A stretch of DNA of 40,856 bases. Origin: Giesbergeria sp. GTDB taxonomy: Bacteria; Pseudomonadota; Gammaproteobacteria; Burkholderiales; Burkholderiaceae_C. The stretch is taken from NCBI GenBank assembly GCA_023150295.1, contig JAKLLE010000030.1:1-40856 (forward strand), given 5' to 3'. The number at the start of each line of letters is the position of its first letter. Position 1 is the first letter of the stretch. The notes below the pieces were generated by a model. The model did no database searches, was not told the origin of the DNA, and saw nothing but the letters and a program-made list of their open reading frames with translations. Made by a program: the position numbers and the translations under genes. Of this stretch, positions 33,141 to 40,856 are shown in pieces.

Positions 33141-34392
33141 GGCTGTCTCCTCCTTGGCGGTTGTGAGCCAGGGCGGCCCACCAGGGCTTGGAACTTTCGC
33201 CCGTGCGGTAGATGGCCACGGTGGCCAGGATGGCGCCCAGCACCTCCATGAGCAAAATGGCTGGCAGGGCCACACCGGCAATCAGGTGGCCGGTGGATGG
33301 CGACGCCATGGCGAACTGCGATGCGATGAGCAGCGCAATGGCCGACATGGGCGTCATCGCCATGCCCACCCACAGCGCCTGGCGCCAGCTTGCGCCGCTG
33401 CCCACGTTGCCCAGGCCCACGCCCACGGCCTTGGCCAGCAGGCGCGCCAGAATCAGGGTCAGCACCACGCCGACCACCGGCGCGCTCCAGTCGGCCTGCG
33501 CCGCCACGGTGGACACCAGCACGAACATCAGCATGGTCAGCATGGACGAGGCGCTGCCCAGCTGCCGCGGCCAGGCCCAGGGGCGCGGGTGCATCTGCTT
33601 GATCAGCATGCCCGCCAGCAGTGCCGCCAGTGGCGCAGAACCGCCCATATGGGCGGCCACCGTGGTGGCCGCCGCCACCAGGGCGAGCAGCAGCATGGAG
33701 GTGTTCTCGCTCGTGGGGCTCATGATGCGCAGTGCCGAGCGCAGCACCAGTGCCAGCACTGCTGCCACGAGGATAGACACGCCCAGCACCACCAGCACGG
33801 GGGACAGCCGGTCCACCAGCGTGACGCTGCTGCGGTTGATGAGCTCGGCATGGGCGCTGCCCAGCGTCAAGGCATATAGAGTGGACAGCGTGGCCAGCAC
33901 GATGGCGCGCTCGGTCACCGGGCCTGCGGCCTGGGTGTCGGCCACCACACGCGTAAGCACGGCGGGCGAGGCCGCCAGGGCCACCAGCGCCAGTGGTGCG
34001 GCGGCGCGTGCGGGAACGTCCAGCCACAGCAGAACCCAGTACACGGCGCAGTAGGTCAGGGCCGACTCGGCAATGCTCTGCACCAGCACCATGGGGTTGT
34101 GGCGGAACCAGCGCAACGGGATGCGGCCCCCGCACTCGAACAGCACGATGGCCATGCCCAGCTCCAGCAGAAACAGGCCGATGCCCTGCAGCGGCCAGAC
34201 CGCGCCGCTGAAGCCTGCCAGCCCGGCTGCCGTGCCCACCAGCGAATAACCCACCACCTTGGGCAGACCGGCATGGCGTTGCAAGAGATAGCCGACGAGG
34301 GCGGCCACCGCCAGCAGCAGCGACCATTGGACCGTGGGCAGCCCGGCCGAGGGGCGCAGCCACTGCGCCCAGAAGGTGAGGATTTCGTTCAT
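33130..34392 (-). CDS. CPA2-family cation/proton antiporter (membrane domain only)
   Basis: This 420-residue protein has about 12 hydrophobic helices in the Na+/H+ exchanger fold of the KefB/C branch: [45 protein letters not shown], and the helix [17 protein letters not shown]. It lacks the cytoplasmic RCK/TrkA-N domain of full Kef proteins, ending about residue 420. It therefore probably acts without nucleotide or glutathione gating, or with a separate partner. The ATG at 34392 is the first of the ORF. The 158-bp gap upstream (34393-34550) shows no gene and no clear promoter. Confidence 0.86.
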   Translation of the reverse strand: MNEILTFWAQWLRPSAGLPTVQWSLLLAVAALVGYLLQRHAGLPKVVGYSLVGTAAGLAGFSGAVWPLQGIGLFLLELGMAIVLFECGGRIPLRWFRHNPMVLVQSIAESALTYCAVYWVLLWLDVPARAAAPLALVALAASPAVLTRVVADTQAAGPVTERAIVLATLSTLYALTLGSAHAELINRSSVTLVDRLSPVLVVLGVSILVAAVLALVLRSALRIMSPTSENTSMLLLALVAAATTVAAHMGGSAPLAALLAGMLIKQMHPRPWAWPRQLGSASSMLTMLMFVLVSTVAAQADWSAPVVGVVLTLILARLLAKAVGVGLGNVGSGASWRQALWVGMAMTPMSAIALLIASQFAMASPSTGHLIAGVALPAILLMEVLGAILATVAIYRTGESSKPWWAALAHNRQGGDSHGS

Positions 34393-34550
34393 GGCATTGT
34401 TTCTCCGCGTCGATCGGGGGTGGCCCGGCGGGGGCGGTCAGGCAATGGGCATCGCCGCCTGCGGTGGCAGGGGCGGGCGGTGGCAGGAAACCTTCCCCGA
34501 ATTTACACGCCAAACAGCGTTCGGGGTGTAGGACAGGGGGGGCTTTGGCG

Positions 34551-36542
34551 CTACGCGCGCTGCGGCCAGAAGAAGCTCAGCGGTGCGCTGCGCAGCCGCG
34601 ATCGGATCGCGCGGTAGATGCGCGAGCGATCCACGCCGCTCACGTTCTGCGCCCGCAGTGCCACATGGAAGGCCAGCCAGAAGCTGACAGCCACGTTCAG
34701 CGCGCCCAGCAGGGGCAGGGTCAGTGCGGCCCACCAGAAGGCGGGTGTCTGCAAACCTTGCAGGCCCAGGCTCGCGGTGGCTGCGCCCAGTTGCCCGGAC
34801 GACAGTGTCACGTGCCGCACATCCAGCCCCAGGCCGAAGAAGCCCGCGACCGCAGGCGTCAGCCCCAGCATGAAGCCGAGCGAGATGTTGGCCGCGAAGC
34901 CGGAGATGTTTTCGCGCAGAAAACCTGCCCAGCGCACGGCCCGCTGCGCACCCAGCCAGCGCGTGATGCGCGGGTTGTAGCGCAGGGCAGAGTCCAGGCG
35001 GTGCAGGACGAACCAGTTTTCCGTCCACCCGGCGACGATGCTGGACGCAAACAGCAGCACCCCGGTGAATGCCGCAAACAGCACCGAAGGGCCCAGCAGG
35101 TGCAGCGAGTCGAGCACATGCAGGGCCTTGTCTTCGCTGAGGAAGGGGGCGCCCAGTACATAGGCCAGCCCCAGTGCCAGCAGCAGTGCCGCCGGGTACA
35201 CCACCAGCACGTTGCCCAGCACGGCCGCCACCTGCGAGCGCACCAGGTGCGTGACCTCGTCCACAAAGGACTGCACGGCGCTGTCGGAATCCAGCTCCTT
35301 GAGCTTGGCGGCCATGGCCGGTGCCGTCATGGCGGGCTGCTTGGTGGCCACGGTGAAATGCAACAACTGGATCAGCACAAAGCTCAGGGCATAGTTCACC
35401 CCCGCCAGAAACCCGCCCCAGAAGGCCGACAGCGCCAGCGCATACAAAGCAAACTTGACCAGTGTGGTGAAGGCCATCACCGCGCCGCCCCCGGCGGCCT
35501 GGGCCACCATGGTGCGGTACTCGGCCGGGGTGCGGGTGATGTAGTGCTCGCCGGTCTCGGCGCTGCGCTCGGCCACCTTGGCGGCCAGCAGGGAGGAGTT
35601 GGCGCTCAACAGCGCGCGCAGGCTGCGCCGCTCCTGCCCCACCTTGACGAGTTGCGCCAACAACTGTGCGGCACTCGCGGCCGGGGACGGCGAGAGCACG
35701 CCATCGAGCAGCGCGCGCACGCGCAGGATGCGCTCGCGCAGCTGGCGCACGCGGAACACCAGGCCCACGGAAATGCCGCTGTCGTCGAAATGCTGGTACA
35801 CCGTGGCGGCTGCGGCGCGGCAGGCTTCGAGCCGCTCGCGCAGGCGCTGCGCCGCCTCGTCCAGCCGCTCGGGCGTGCGCAGGCCGTGCAGCACCTCCAC
35901 GCGCAGGCTCTCCACGTCGCGGATCAGCGCGTGGAAGGGCTGCGATTCGCGCGCCTGCTCGCTCATGCGCAGGCGCAGGTCGGGGGCAAAGCCGGTGGAG
36001 AGGATCTGCCCGGCGCAGTAGGTGATGGCGTCCAGCAGTGCGGTCTTCCACTGCAGCCCCTGGTTGTCCGGGCCCGCCAGCAGGCGCACCAGCCGGTTGA
36101 GCTGGGGTTCGGGCACTGCGGCCAGCCACTGGGCGTCAAAGGCCGTGGGCAGCGCCAGGCTGAACAGCTCCGAGGCGTCCAGTGTTTCGGGGCTGCAGGG
36201 CAGCAGCTTGTGGCGCAGGCGCTCGGCGATCTCACTGACCATGGCGTTGCGCGGGGCAAAGCCAAAATCGGCCAGTAAGGTAGTGATGTCCACCGTCTCC
36301 ACCAAGACCTGCCACCAGGCCTGCAGGCGCGATTGCAGTTGCGGGTCGGCGTCCACCGCATCGATAAAGGCCTGCACCCGGTCGAGGGCCGCAGGCACCG
36401 ACGCCTGGTCCCCTCGGACCCAGGCCGTCAGATCCAGCAGCCACAGGTGGCGCTCGGCCAAGCCCGCGCCGGGATCCAGCCGGGCCAGCAGCGGCTCCAG
36501 GTTGCCCGTCGCGGGGGCGGTGGTCAGGAGGGGCGCGCTCAA
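34551..36542 (-). CDS. Gcr-type site-specific recombinase family membrane protein
   Basis: This protein of about 663 residues belongs to PF10136, named after a gonococcal recombinase-like gene. The sequence is a soluble helical N-terminal half (about 1-340) followed by several membrane helices (for example [68 protein letters not shown]). I see no tyrosine- or serine-recombinase catalytic motif, so the recombinase name should not be taken as function. The start is TTG at 36542: GAGGG lies seven bases upstream and it overlaps the apaG stop as TTGA. The ORF beyond that is shadow of apaG. Real role unknown, probably envelope-related. Confidence 0.82.
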   Translation of the reverse strand: MSAPLLTTAPATGNLEPLLARLDPGAGLAERHLWLLDLTAWVRGDQASVPAALDRVQAFIDAVDADPQLQSRLQAWWQVLVETVDITTLLADFGFAPRNAMVSEIAERLRHKLLPCSPETLDASELFSLALPTAFDAQWLAAVPEPQLNRLVRLLAGPDNQGLQWKTALLDAITYCAGQILSTGFAPDLRLRMSEQARESQPFHALIRDVESLRVEVLHGLRTPERLDEAAQRLRERLEACRAAAATVYQHFDDSGISVGLVFRVRQLRERILRVRALLDGVLSPSPAASAAQLLAQLVKVGQERRSLRALLSANSSLLAAKVAERSAETGEHYITRTPAEYRTMVAQAAGGGAVMAFTTLVKFALYALALSAFWGGFLAGVNYALSFVLIQLLHFTVATKQPAMTAPAMAAKLKELDSDSAVQSFVDEVTHLVRSQVAAVLGNVLVVYPAALLLALGLAYVLGAPFLSEDKALHVLDSLHLLGPSVLFAAFTGVLLFASSIVAGWTENWFVLHRLDSALRYNPRITRWLGAQRAVRWAGFLRENISGFAANISLGFMLGLTPAVAGFFGLGLDVRHVTLSSGQLGAATASLGLQGLQTPAFWWAALTLPLLGALNVAVSFWLAFHVALRAQNVSGVDRSRIYRAIRSRLRSAPLSFFWPQRA

Positions 36543-36949
36543 TGCAAAACCCTCGTGCCCAGTGGGATGCTGGTGGGGCTCGTGCCAGCGGCTTCCAGCA
36601 GGAACAGTGGGATGGAGGCTTCGAACACGTGCCCGTCCTCCCCCACGCAGTGGTAGTGGCCGTGCATGGTGCCGGTGGGCGTGCGCAGCGGGCAACTGCT
36701 GGTGTACTGGAAGGACTCGCCCGGCTGGAGCAGGGGCTGGCGCCCCACCACGCCCAGGCCTTTGACCTCCTGGGTGTGCCCCAGCGCGTCGCTGATGATC
36801 CAGTGCCGAGAGATCAGCTGCGCCGCCACGGCGCCTTGGTTGGTGACCGTGACCGTGTAGGCAAACTGGTAGTCGTCCTGCGCAGGATCGGACTGACTGG
36901 CCAGGTACTCGGGTTGGACTTCAACGTTGAACGCATGCTTGGGTCTCAT
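36539..36949 (-). CDS. apaG: ApaG protein
   Basis: This 136-residue protein covers the whole ApaG domain, an immunoglobulin-like fold: [72 protein letters not shown], then [10 protein letters not shown]. ApaG is linked to Co2+/Mg2+ resistance and to diadenosine polyphosphate metabolism in enterics; its molecular role is unclear. The ATG at 36949 is the family start; the ORF further upstream is the shadow of rpe. It is divergent from rpe with a 30-bp gap and coupled to the downstream membrane gene by a 4-nt overlap. Confidence 0.92.
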   Translation of the reverse strand: MRPKHAFNVEVQPEYLASQSDPAQDDYQFAYTVTVTNQGAVAAQLISRHWIISDALGHTQEVKGLGVVGRQPLLQPGESFQYTSSCPLRTPTGTMHGHYHCVGEDGHVFEASIPLFLLEAAGTSPTSIPLGTRVLH

Positions 36950-36979
36950 GTCTCGAATGGTAACTGCGACAATACCGCC

Positions 36980-37660
36980 ATGAGCCCCACCTATCGCATT
37001 GCCCCCTCGATCCTGTCCGCCGACTTTGCCCGCCTGGGCGAGGAAGTGCGCAGCGTCATCGCCGCCGGTGCCGACTGGATCCATTTCGACGTGATGGACA
37101 ACCATTACGTGCCCAACCTGACCTTCGGCCCCATGGTGTGCCAGGCGCTCAAGCCCCATGCCGTCACGCCCGCAGGCCAGGCCGTGCCCATCGACGTGCA
37201 CCTGATGATCCAGCCCGTGGATGCACTGGCCGCCGCCTTTGCCGAGGCCGGGGCCGACTACATCAGCTTCCACCCCGACGCTTCGGGACATGTGCACCGC
37301 AGCATCCAGGCCATCCGCTCCAAGGGCGTCAAGCCCGGGCTGGTGTTCAACCCCGCGCAGCCGCTGGACGTGCTGGACTGGGTGATCGATGACATCGACC
37401 TCATCCTGATCATGAGCGTCAACCCCGGCTTTGGTGGCCAGAGTTTCATCGACTCGGCCCTGCGCAAGATCGAGGCCGTGCGCAAGCGCATCGATGCGTC
37501 GGGCAAGGACATCCGCCTGGAGGTGGATGGCGGCATCAAGCAGGACAACATCCGCCGCGTCGCCGATGCGGGCGCAGACACCTTCGTGGCGGGCAGCGCC
37601 ATCTTCGGCAAGCCCGACTACCGCGGCGTGATCGACGCCATGCGGGCGCAGCTGGCGTGA
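36980..37660 (+). CDS. rpe: Ribulose-phosphate 3-epimerase
   Basis: This 226-residue TIM-barrel enzyme interconverts ribulose-5-phosphate and xylulose-5-phosphate. Family signatures are [53 protein letters not shown] and LEVDGGI, which contain the metal His/Asp and phosphate-binding residues. The ATG at 36980 starts the conserved N-terminus, and the longer ORF is shadow of apaG. Its stop overlaps the gph start (TGATG). In Calvin-cycle autotrophs rpe-gph pairs sit with cbb genes; no cbb gene is in this window. Confidence 0.95.
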   Translation: MSPTYRIAPSILSADFARLGEEVRSVIAAGADWIHFDVMDNHYVPNLTFGPMVCQALKPHAVTPAGQAVPIDVHLMIQPVDALAAAFAEAGADYISFHPDASGHVHRSIQAIRSKGVKPGLVFNPAQPLDVLDWVIDDIDLILIMSVNPGFGGQSFIDSALRKIEAVRKRIDASGKDIRLEVDGGIKQDNIRRVADAGADTFVAGSAIFGKPDYRGVIDAMRAQLA

Positions 37661-38352
37661 TGCAAGTCCCCTTGCAAGCGGGGGCGCTGGACGCCACGAT
37701 CATCGACCTTGACGGCACCTTGGTGGACACCCTGGGCGACTTTGCCGAGGCGCTGGGCCGTATGCTGCATGATCTGGCTTTGCCGCCAATTGATGCGGCG
37801 CAGATCGAGCGCATGGTGGGCAAGGGATCGGAGCATTTGCTGCGTTCAGTGCTCAATCATGTGCTGGCGCCCATGGATGAAGCGCGGCGTGCTATCAAAA
37901 TAGAAGCATTGTTTGCGCAGGCCTGGGCCAGCTACCAGGCGCACTACCGCGCCATCAACGGCCAGTGTGCCCAGGTGTACCCCGGTGCGGACCAGGGTTT
38001 GCAGGCGCTGCGTGCGCGTGGCCTGCGCCTGGCCTGTCTGACCAACAAGCCCCATGCCTTTGCGGTGGATTTGTTGCACGCCAAGGGGCTGGCGGGGTAT
38101 TTCGAGCATGTATTCGGCGGCGACAGCTTTGAGCGCAAGAAGCCCGACCCGCTGCCCCTGCGCAAAACCTGCGAGGCCCTGGGCACCCAGCCCGCGCGCA
38201 CCCTGATGGTGGGCGACTCCAGCAACGATGCCCAGGCCGCCCGCGCGGCCGGCTGCCCGGTGGTGCTGGTGACCTATGGCTACAACCACGGCCAGAGCGC
38301 CCGCAGCGTGGATGCGGACGGCTGGGTGGATTCGCTCACGCAGCTGGCGTAG
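37660..38352 (+). CDS. gph: Phosphoglycolate phosphatase
   Basis: This 230-residue HAD-family hydrolase has motif I DLDGTLVDT (nucleophile and acid Asp), motif II in CLTNKPH, the lysine in FERKKPDP, and motif IV GDSSNDAQAA. It removes 2-phosphoglycolate. The ATG at 37660 overlaps the rpe stop by one base; a GTG just before it is less likely. A copy of the dispersed palindrome codes for VLAPMDEARRAIKIEA in the helical cap (about residues 67-82). It converges with the chemoreceptor gene, leaving only 7 bp and no visible terminator. Confidence 0.91.
   Translation: MQVPLQAGALDATIIDLDGTLVDTLGDFAEALGRMLHDLALPPIDAAQIERMVGKGSEHLLRSVLNHVLAPMDEARRAIKIEALFAQAWASYQAHYRAINGQCAQVYPGADQGLQALRARGLRLACLTNKPHAFAVDLLHAKGLAGYFEHVFGGDSFERKKPDPLPLRKTCEALGTQPARTLMVGDSSNDAQAARAAGCPVVLVTYGYNHGQSARSVDADGWVDSLTQLA
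37850..37908 (+). repeat. Dispersed palindromic element, copy D (inside gph)
   Basis: CTGGCGC, TGGATG, GCGCGGC and then GCTATCAAAATAGAAGC follow the order seen in copy C. The arms are partly decayed, so the stem is imperfect. It is read in frame. The peptide AIKIEA matches AIKNEA from copy A. Confidence 0.55.
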
Positions 38353-38359
38353 GTCTCTG

Positions 38360-40012
38360 TCAGGCCGCCAGGCGGCGCTGCGCACCTTGGCCCGGCAGTG
38401 TGGTTGGCGCAGGCGTGGGCGCAGGCGCCGCTGCTTGCTCCATGCGGCTGCGTGCCGCAGCGCTGCTGCCCGTGCCGGTGTGGAATACGGACATGGCCTG
38501 CACCAGTTGGGCGGCTTGGTTGCGCAGGCTGTCTGCGGCGGCAGCGCTTTCCTCGACCAGCGCAGCGTTCTGCTGGGTGGCCTGATCCATTTGCGTGATG
38601 GCTTCGCCCACCTGGGCCACACCCTGGCTTTGCTCGCTGCTGGCGGCGCTGATCTCGCCCATGATGTCGGTCACGCGGCGAATGGCGCCGACCACTTCCT
38701 GCATGGTGGCGCCTGCGCGGTCCACCTGGGCCGAGCCCGCCTCCACGCGTTCGGTGCTGGTGCTGATGAGTTGCTTGATTTCCTTGGCCGCCTCGGCGCT
38801 GCGCCCAGCCAGGCTGCGCACTTCGCTGGCCACCACGGCAAAGCCCCGGCCCTGCTCGCCTGCGCGCGCGGCCTCTACCGCGGCGTTGAGTGCCAGGATG
38901 TTGGTCTGGAAGGCGATGCCATCAATCACGCTGATGATGTCGGCAATCTTGCTGCTGGCTGCGCTGATGCCCTTCATGGTCTGCACCACCTCGGCCACCA
39001 CCTCTCCGCCCTGCTGCGCCACGCTGGAGGCGTTGACCGCCAACTGGTTGGCCTGGCGTGCGTTGTCGGCGTTCTGGCGCACGGTGGAGCCCAGTTGCTC
39101 CATGGAGGCAGAGGTTTGCTCCAGCGCGCTGGCCTGTTGCTCGGTGCGGGCCGACAGGTCGTTGTTGCCCTGGGCGATCTCGTTGCTGGCGGTGGCCACG
39201 CCCTCGGCGTTGCGGCGCACGTCGCACACGATGGATGCGAGCTTGGCCTGCATGTGGGCCAGGGCCTGCAGCAGTTACCCGGTCTCGTCGCGCGCCGTGG
39301 TGGACAGCGGCTGGGTCAGGTCGCCGTCGGCAATTTTTTCGGCGGCGCGCATGCCCTGGCGCAGTGGGGTGACGATGGAGCGCGTCACCAGCCAGGCCAT
39401 CAACGCCCCCAGCACGATGGCCACCAGGGCGCCCGCGCCCAGCAGTGTCTGGCTGGCGCTGGCCATGGTGGCCGTGTCCTGCTGGCTGGCGCTCAACTGG
39501 CTGGCCATGAAGGAGCGCAGCGCGTCCAGCGCCTGCAGGTACTTGTCGGCCAAGGGGCGCAGTTGCTGGTCCACCATGGCGGGAATGGTCGGCTCGCCGC
39601 CACGGTGCAGCTCGCGGATTTCCGTCAGCTTGGTGAGGTAGCTGTCGCGTGCGTTGGCAATGTCGGCCAGCAGGGCCTTGCCGCGGCTGTCCTGCACCAG
39701 TTCCTCGATGCGTTTGACCTTGCCCTCGGTGGCTGTCGCGGTGGCCTTCATCTCGTTGGTGAGCTGCTCCATGTAGGCGGTGTCGATGGCCTTGAGGAAG
39801 GCCTCGGTGCGCACCCAGTTCAGCCGGATGTCGGAGGCCCAGTCTTCGACCAGGGTGCGTTGCTCGATCTCGCGTGTGGCCACGCGTTCGCTGGCATCCT
39901 TGAGCACGCCAATGCGCCATATGCCGCCCATCGCAATCACGGCCGTGATCAACAGGATGACGCCAAAACCCAGGCCCAGGCGGGGGCCGACACGGAGGTT
40001 GCTGAAATTCAT
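38360..40012 (-). pseudogene. Methyl-accepting chemotaxis protein broken by one in-frame stop
   Basis: The gene reads 550 codons in a single frame from ATG 40012, except for a TAA at 39275-39277. Before it come an N-terminal helix (LGLGFGVILLITAVIAMGGIW), a four-helix-bundle periplasmic sensor (about 30-185), a second membrane helix (GALVAIVLGALMAWLVTRSI) and most of a HAMP domain ending ARDETG. After it come [16 protein letters not shown] and a full signalling domain with the CheA/CheW-binding tip [25 protein letters not shown]. Relatives have Gln at the stop position, so CAA to TAA is the likely change. The C-terminal 297 codons from ATG 39253 could still be made as a soluble fragment. A GAGA ribosome-site match lies upstream of the start. 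Confidence 0.85.
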
Positions 40013-40177
40013 GGTGGTCTCGGGAAACGGGGAACGACAGGAGGGAGGGGAGGGCGCAAGGCCCTTGGAGCGCTGGGTCAGGGCGCCTGAAGGCAAGCGT
40101 AGAGCGTGAAGTCTGCGGGCGCTATTCGCGCAATCCTCTAGAAAATGTCTACCAGGCGACACCTGGTGCAGGGGCCA

Positions 40178-40206
40178 ACAAAAAGACCTGCGCGCAGGCA
40201 GGTCTT
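40178..40206 (-). terminator. Rho-independent terminator after the chalcone-isomerase-like gene
   Basis: On the minus strand AAGACCTGC, a 6-nt loop and GCAGGTCTT form a 9-bp stem followed by a T-run (A residues 40180-40184 on the plus strand). It begins about 23 bp after the stop at 40229 and separates this gene from the chemoreceptor. The rest of 40013-40228 has no gene; a small hairpin ACCAGG/CCTGGT lies at 40151-40167. Confidence 0.75.
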
Positions 40207-40228
40207 GGTACGTGGCATGGGCGGGGCA

Positions 40229-40738
40229 TCACTTGACGCCCAACATTGCGTCCTTGAGCTTCCAGTCGGCGGGGTTCTGGCCAAACCAGATCGACATCAA
40301 GGCCTTGTAGAAAGCGGGGTCCTTGAACGGTTCGGACTGCAGCTTGCCCTTGGCCCAGATGCTCAGGCCCTTGGCAGGGTCCCATTCCAGGGCGCACACA
40401 TCGCCAGGGGCAAAGGATTTGTTGGCCGCGAAGATCTCACCCATCTTGATCATTCCCGGAATGATCTTGGACATCTCTGCCTTGCTGGTGTTGTCCTCAA
40501 TGCCCCGGGTGAGCAGCTTGCCGAAGTCGGCCGAGTTGATTTCGCGCAGAAAGGTCATGGTCAGGCGCTTGGGGCCGGGGGCGGCCAGCAGCTCCTCCAG
40601 CGACTTGACGGGTTGCGTGGTGTACAGGTCGCCCACATACACCTTGAACGGGCCCTTGTAGCGTATGCCCGCGCCATTGAGTTGCAGCGTGGTGCCCGCA
40701 ATCGAAATGCTGTCCTCTGAGGGACTTGCAAAATTCAA
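40229..40738 (-). CDS. Chalcone-isomerase-like (PF16036) protein, probably 5'-truncated
   Basis: The conserved part of this bacterial periplasmic family is clear: LQLNGAGIRYKGPFKVYVGDLYTTQPVKSLEELLAAPGPKRLTMTFLREI, TRGIEDNTSKAEMSKIIPGMIKMGEIF, and the end FYKALMSIWFGQNPADWKLKDAMLG. Relatives start with a signal peptide and about 10 more mature residues. Here the only start is a TTG at 40738 with no ribosome site and no signal peptide, and family similarity stops near SEDSISIAG, a few bases from the GAGGGACTTGCA repeat. The simplest reading is that an element inserted at about 40720 removed the 5' end, leaving a non-secreted remnant. Biochemical function of the family is not established. Confidence 0.75.
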   Translation of the reverse strand: MNFASPSEDSISIAGTTLQLNGAGIRYKGPFKVYVGDLYTTQPVKSLEELLAAPGPKRLTMTFLREINSADFGKLLTRGIEDNTSKAEMSKIIPGMIKMGEIFAANKSFAPGDVCALEWDPAKGLSIWAKGKLQSEPFKDPAFYKALMSIWFGQNPADWKLKDAMLGVK

Positions 40739-40792
40739 AACCGCAACATGGCGGAAACACTTCGGTGCTCAATATTTGAGCACTTTGCGGTT
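40739..40792. repeat. Nested inverted repeats at the right edge
   Basis: The outer arms AACCGCAA (40739-40746) and TTGCGGTT (40785-40792) enclose an inner perfect 8-bp palindrome, GTGCTCAA/TTGAGCAC, with a 3-bp centre (40765-40783). It could be an operator or a recombination/terminal structure of the putative element. Confidence 0.5.
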
Positions 40793-40856
40793 GTCAGGAA
40801 GAATGCGCAGCGCTATCGCATCGATTCCCCCGTGGGTGACCCGCAGTGCTCCCTCG
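40748..40856 (+). CDS. Possible partial ORF running off the window
   Basis: From ATG 40748 the frame stays open for 36 codons to the edge, with product beginning MAETLRCSIFEHFAVVRKNA. No ribosome site is evident and no family is recognised. If the right edge is an insertion element, this would be where its transposase could start. Confidence 0.2.
   Translation, partial: MAETLRCSIFEHFAVVRKNAQRYRIDSPVGDPQCSL

Larger units (their letters stand above)
40719..40856 (+). mobile_element. Candidate end of an insertion-sequence-like element (right edge)
   Basis: It begins GAGGGACTTGCAAAATTC, nearly identical to the outward-reading copy at the left edge (121-138, minus strand). It replaces the expected 5' end of the chalcone-isomerase-like gene and contains nested inverted repeats. 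Base composition is lower in G+C than the neighbouring genes. The family is not recognised. Confidence 0.3.

Noticed and set aside
34464-36278. Plus-strand frame of 604 codons opposite the Gcr-type gene
   Set aside because: It is a shadow frame. The minus strand encodes a coherent membrane protein with a ribosome site.
34551-36542. Treating the Gcr-type protein as a recombinase or mobile element
   Set aside because: No recombinase catalytic motif is visible, the protein has membrane helices, and no repeats or attachment sites flank it.
38276-40090. Plus-strand frame of 604 codons opposite the chemoreceptor
   Set aside because: It is the antisense of the receptor gene. The product is Leu/His/Gly-rich without domains, and the minus strand has a recognisable receptor despite one stop.
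40497-40772. Minus-strand ORF of 91 codons as the missing N-terminus of the chalcone-isomerase-like gene
   Set aside because: It is in a different frame, and its product has no signal peptide or family similarity.
1-40856. CRISPR arrays, tRNA or rRNA genes
   Set aside because: No regularly spaced direct repeats, no tRNA-like cloverleaf with a recognisable T-loop, and no rRNA signature were seen by eye.

Overview
The window looks like chromosomal DNA of a betaproteobacterium, most likely family Comamonadaceae (Acidovorax/Hydrogenophaga/Rhodoferax-like). This rests on the strongly GC-rich, G/C-ending codon use, the gene families (HoxFUYHW hydrogenase, Gcr-type membrane protein, ApaG-Rpe-Gph, ThiL, PgpA, PncC) and a dispersed palindromic element. 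Genus cannot be fixed by eye. Gene density is very high, with many 1-14 nt start/stop overlaps. I see no tRNA, rRNA, CRISPR array or complete mobile element.

Layout. 1-132: what may be the end of an insertion-sequence-like element. 161-5364 (minus): a four-gene operon for a 2-oxoacid oxidoreductase (GltD-like FAD/Fe-S subunit, fused gamma-alpha subunit, TPP beta subunit, CBS-domain protein). 5625-11274 (plus): a sensor kinase with a periplasmic solute-binding sensor, a lone receiver protein, and a REC-GAF-PAS-GGDEF-EAL protein. 11249-16322 (minus): hoxFUYHW, a soluble NAD-reducing [NiFe] hydrogenase and its maturation protease. 16466-20606: RlmL-type rRNA methyltransferase, PIN protein, nitroreductase, kinase-fold protein, UPF0149/SEC-C protein. 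20773-23016 (plus): Tat-type solute-binding protein plus membrane diguanylate cyclase. 23024-27036 (minus): pncC, pgpA, MuiA-like protein, glycine-zipper protein, Bax-inhibitor-1 protein. 27141-30990 (plus): NhaR-type LysR regulator, then solute-binding protein, frameshifted diguanylate cyclase, second solute-binding protein. 31003-36949 (minus): thiL, YbdK-type ligase, CPA2 antiporter, Gcr-type membrane protein, apaG. 36980-38352 (plus): rpe, gph. 38360-40738 (minus): chemoreceptor broken by one stop codon, and a 5'-truncated chalcone-isomerase-like gene. 40721-40856: a sequence that may match the left-end element.

How the genes work together. Two redox machines, an apparently NAD(P)-linked 2-oxoacid oxidoreductase and an NAD-linked hydrogenase, flank a sensory block that makes and breaks cyclic di-GMP. 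The most striking theme is repeated pairing of periplasmic solute-binding proteins with c-di-GMP or kinase output and no ABC permease or ATPase: one pairing by fusion, two by operon. These look like ligand-sensing modules rather than transport systems.

The second striking feature is a dispersed imperfect palindrome in five copies. Four are inside genes (rlmL, pncC, thiL, gph) without breaking the frame. Two signalling genes carry fresh-looking lesions: a GC-dinucleotide frameshift and a single nonsense codon.
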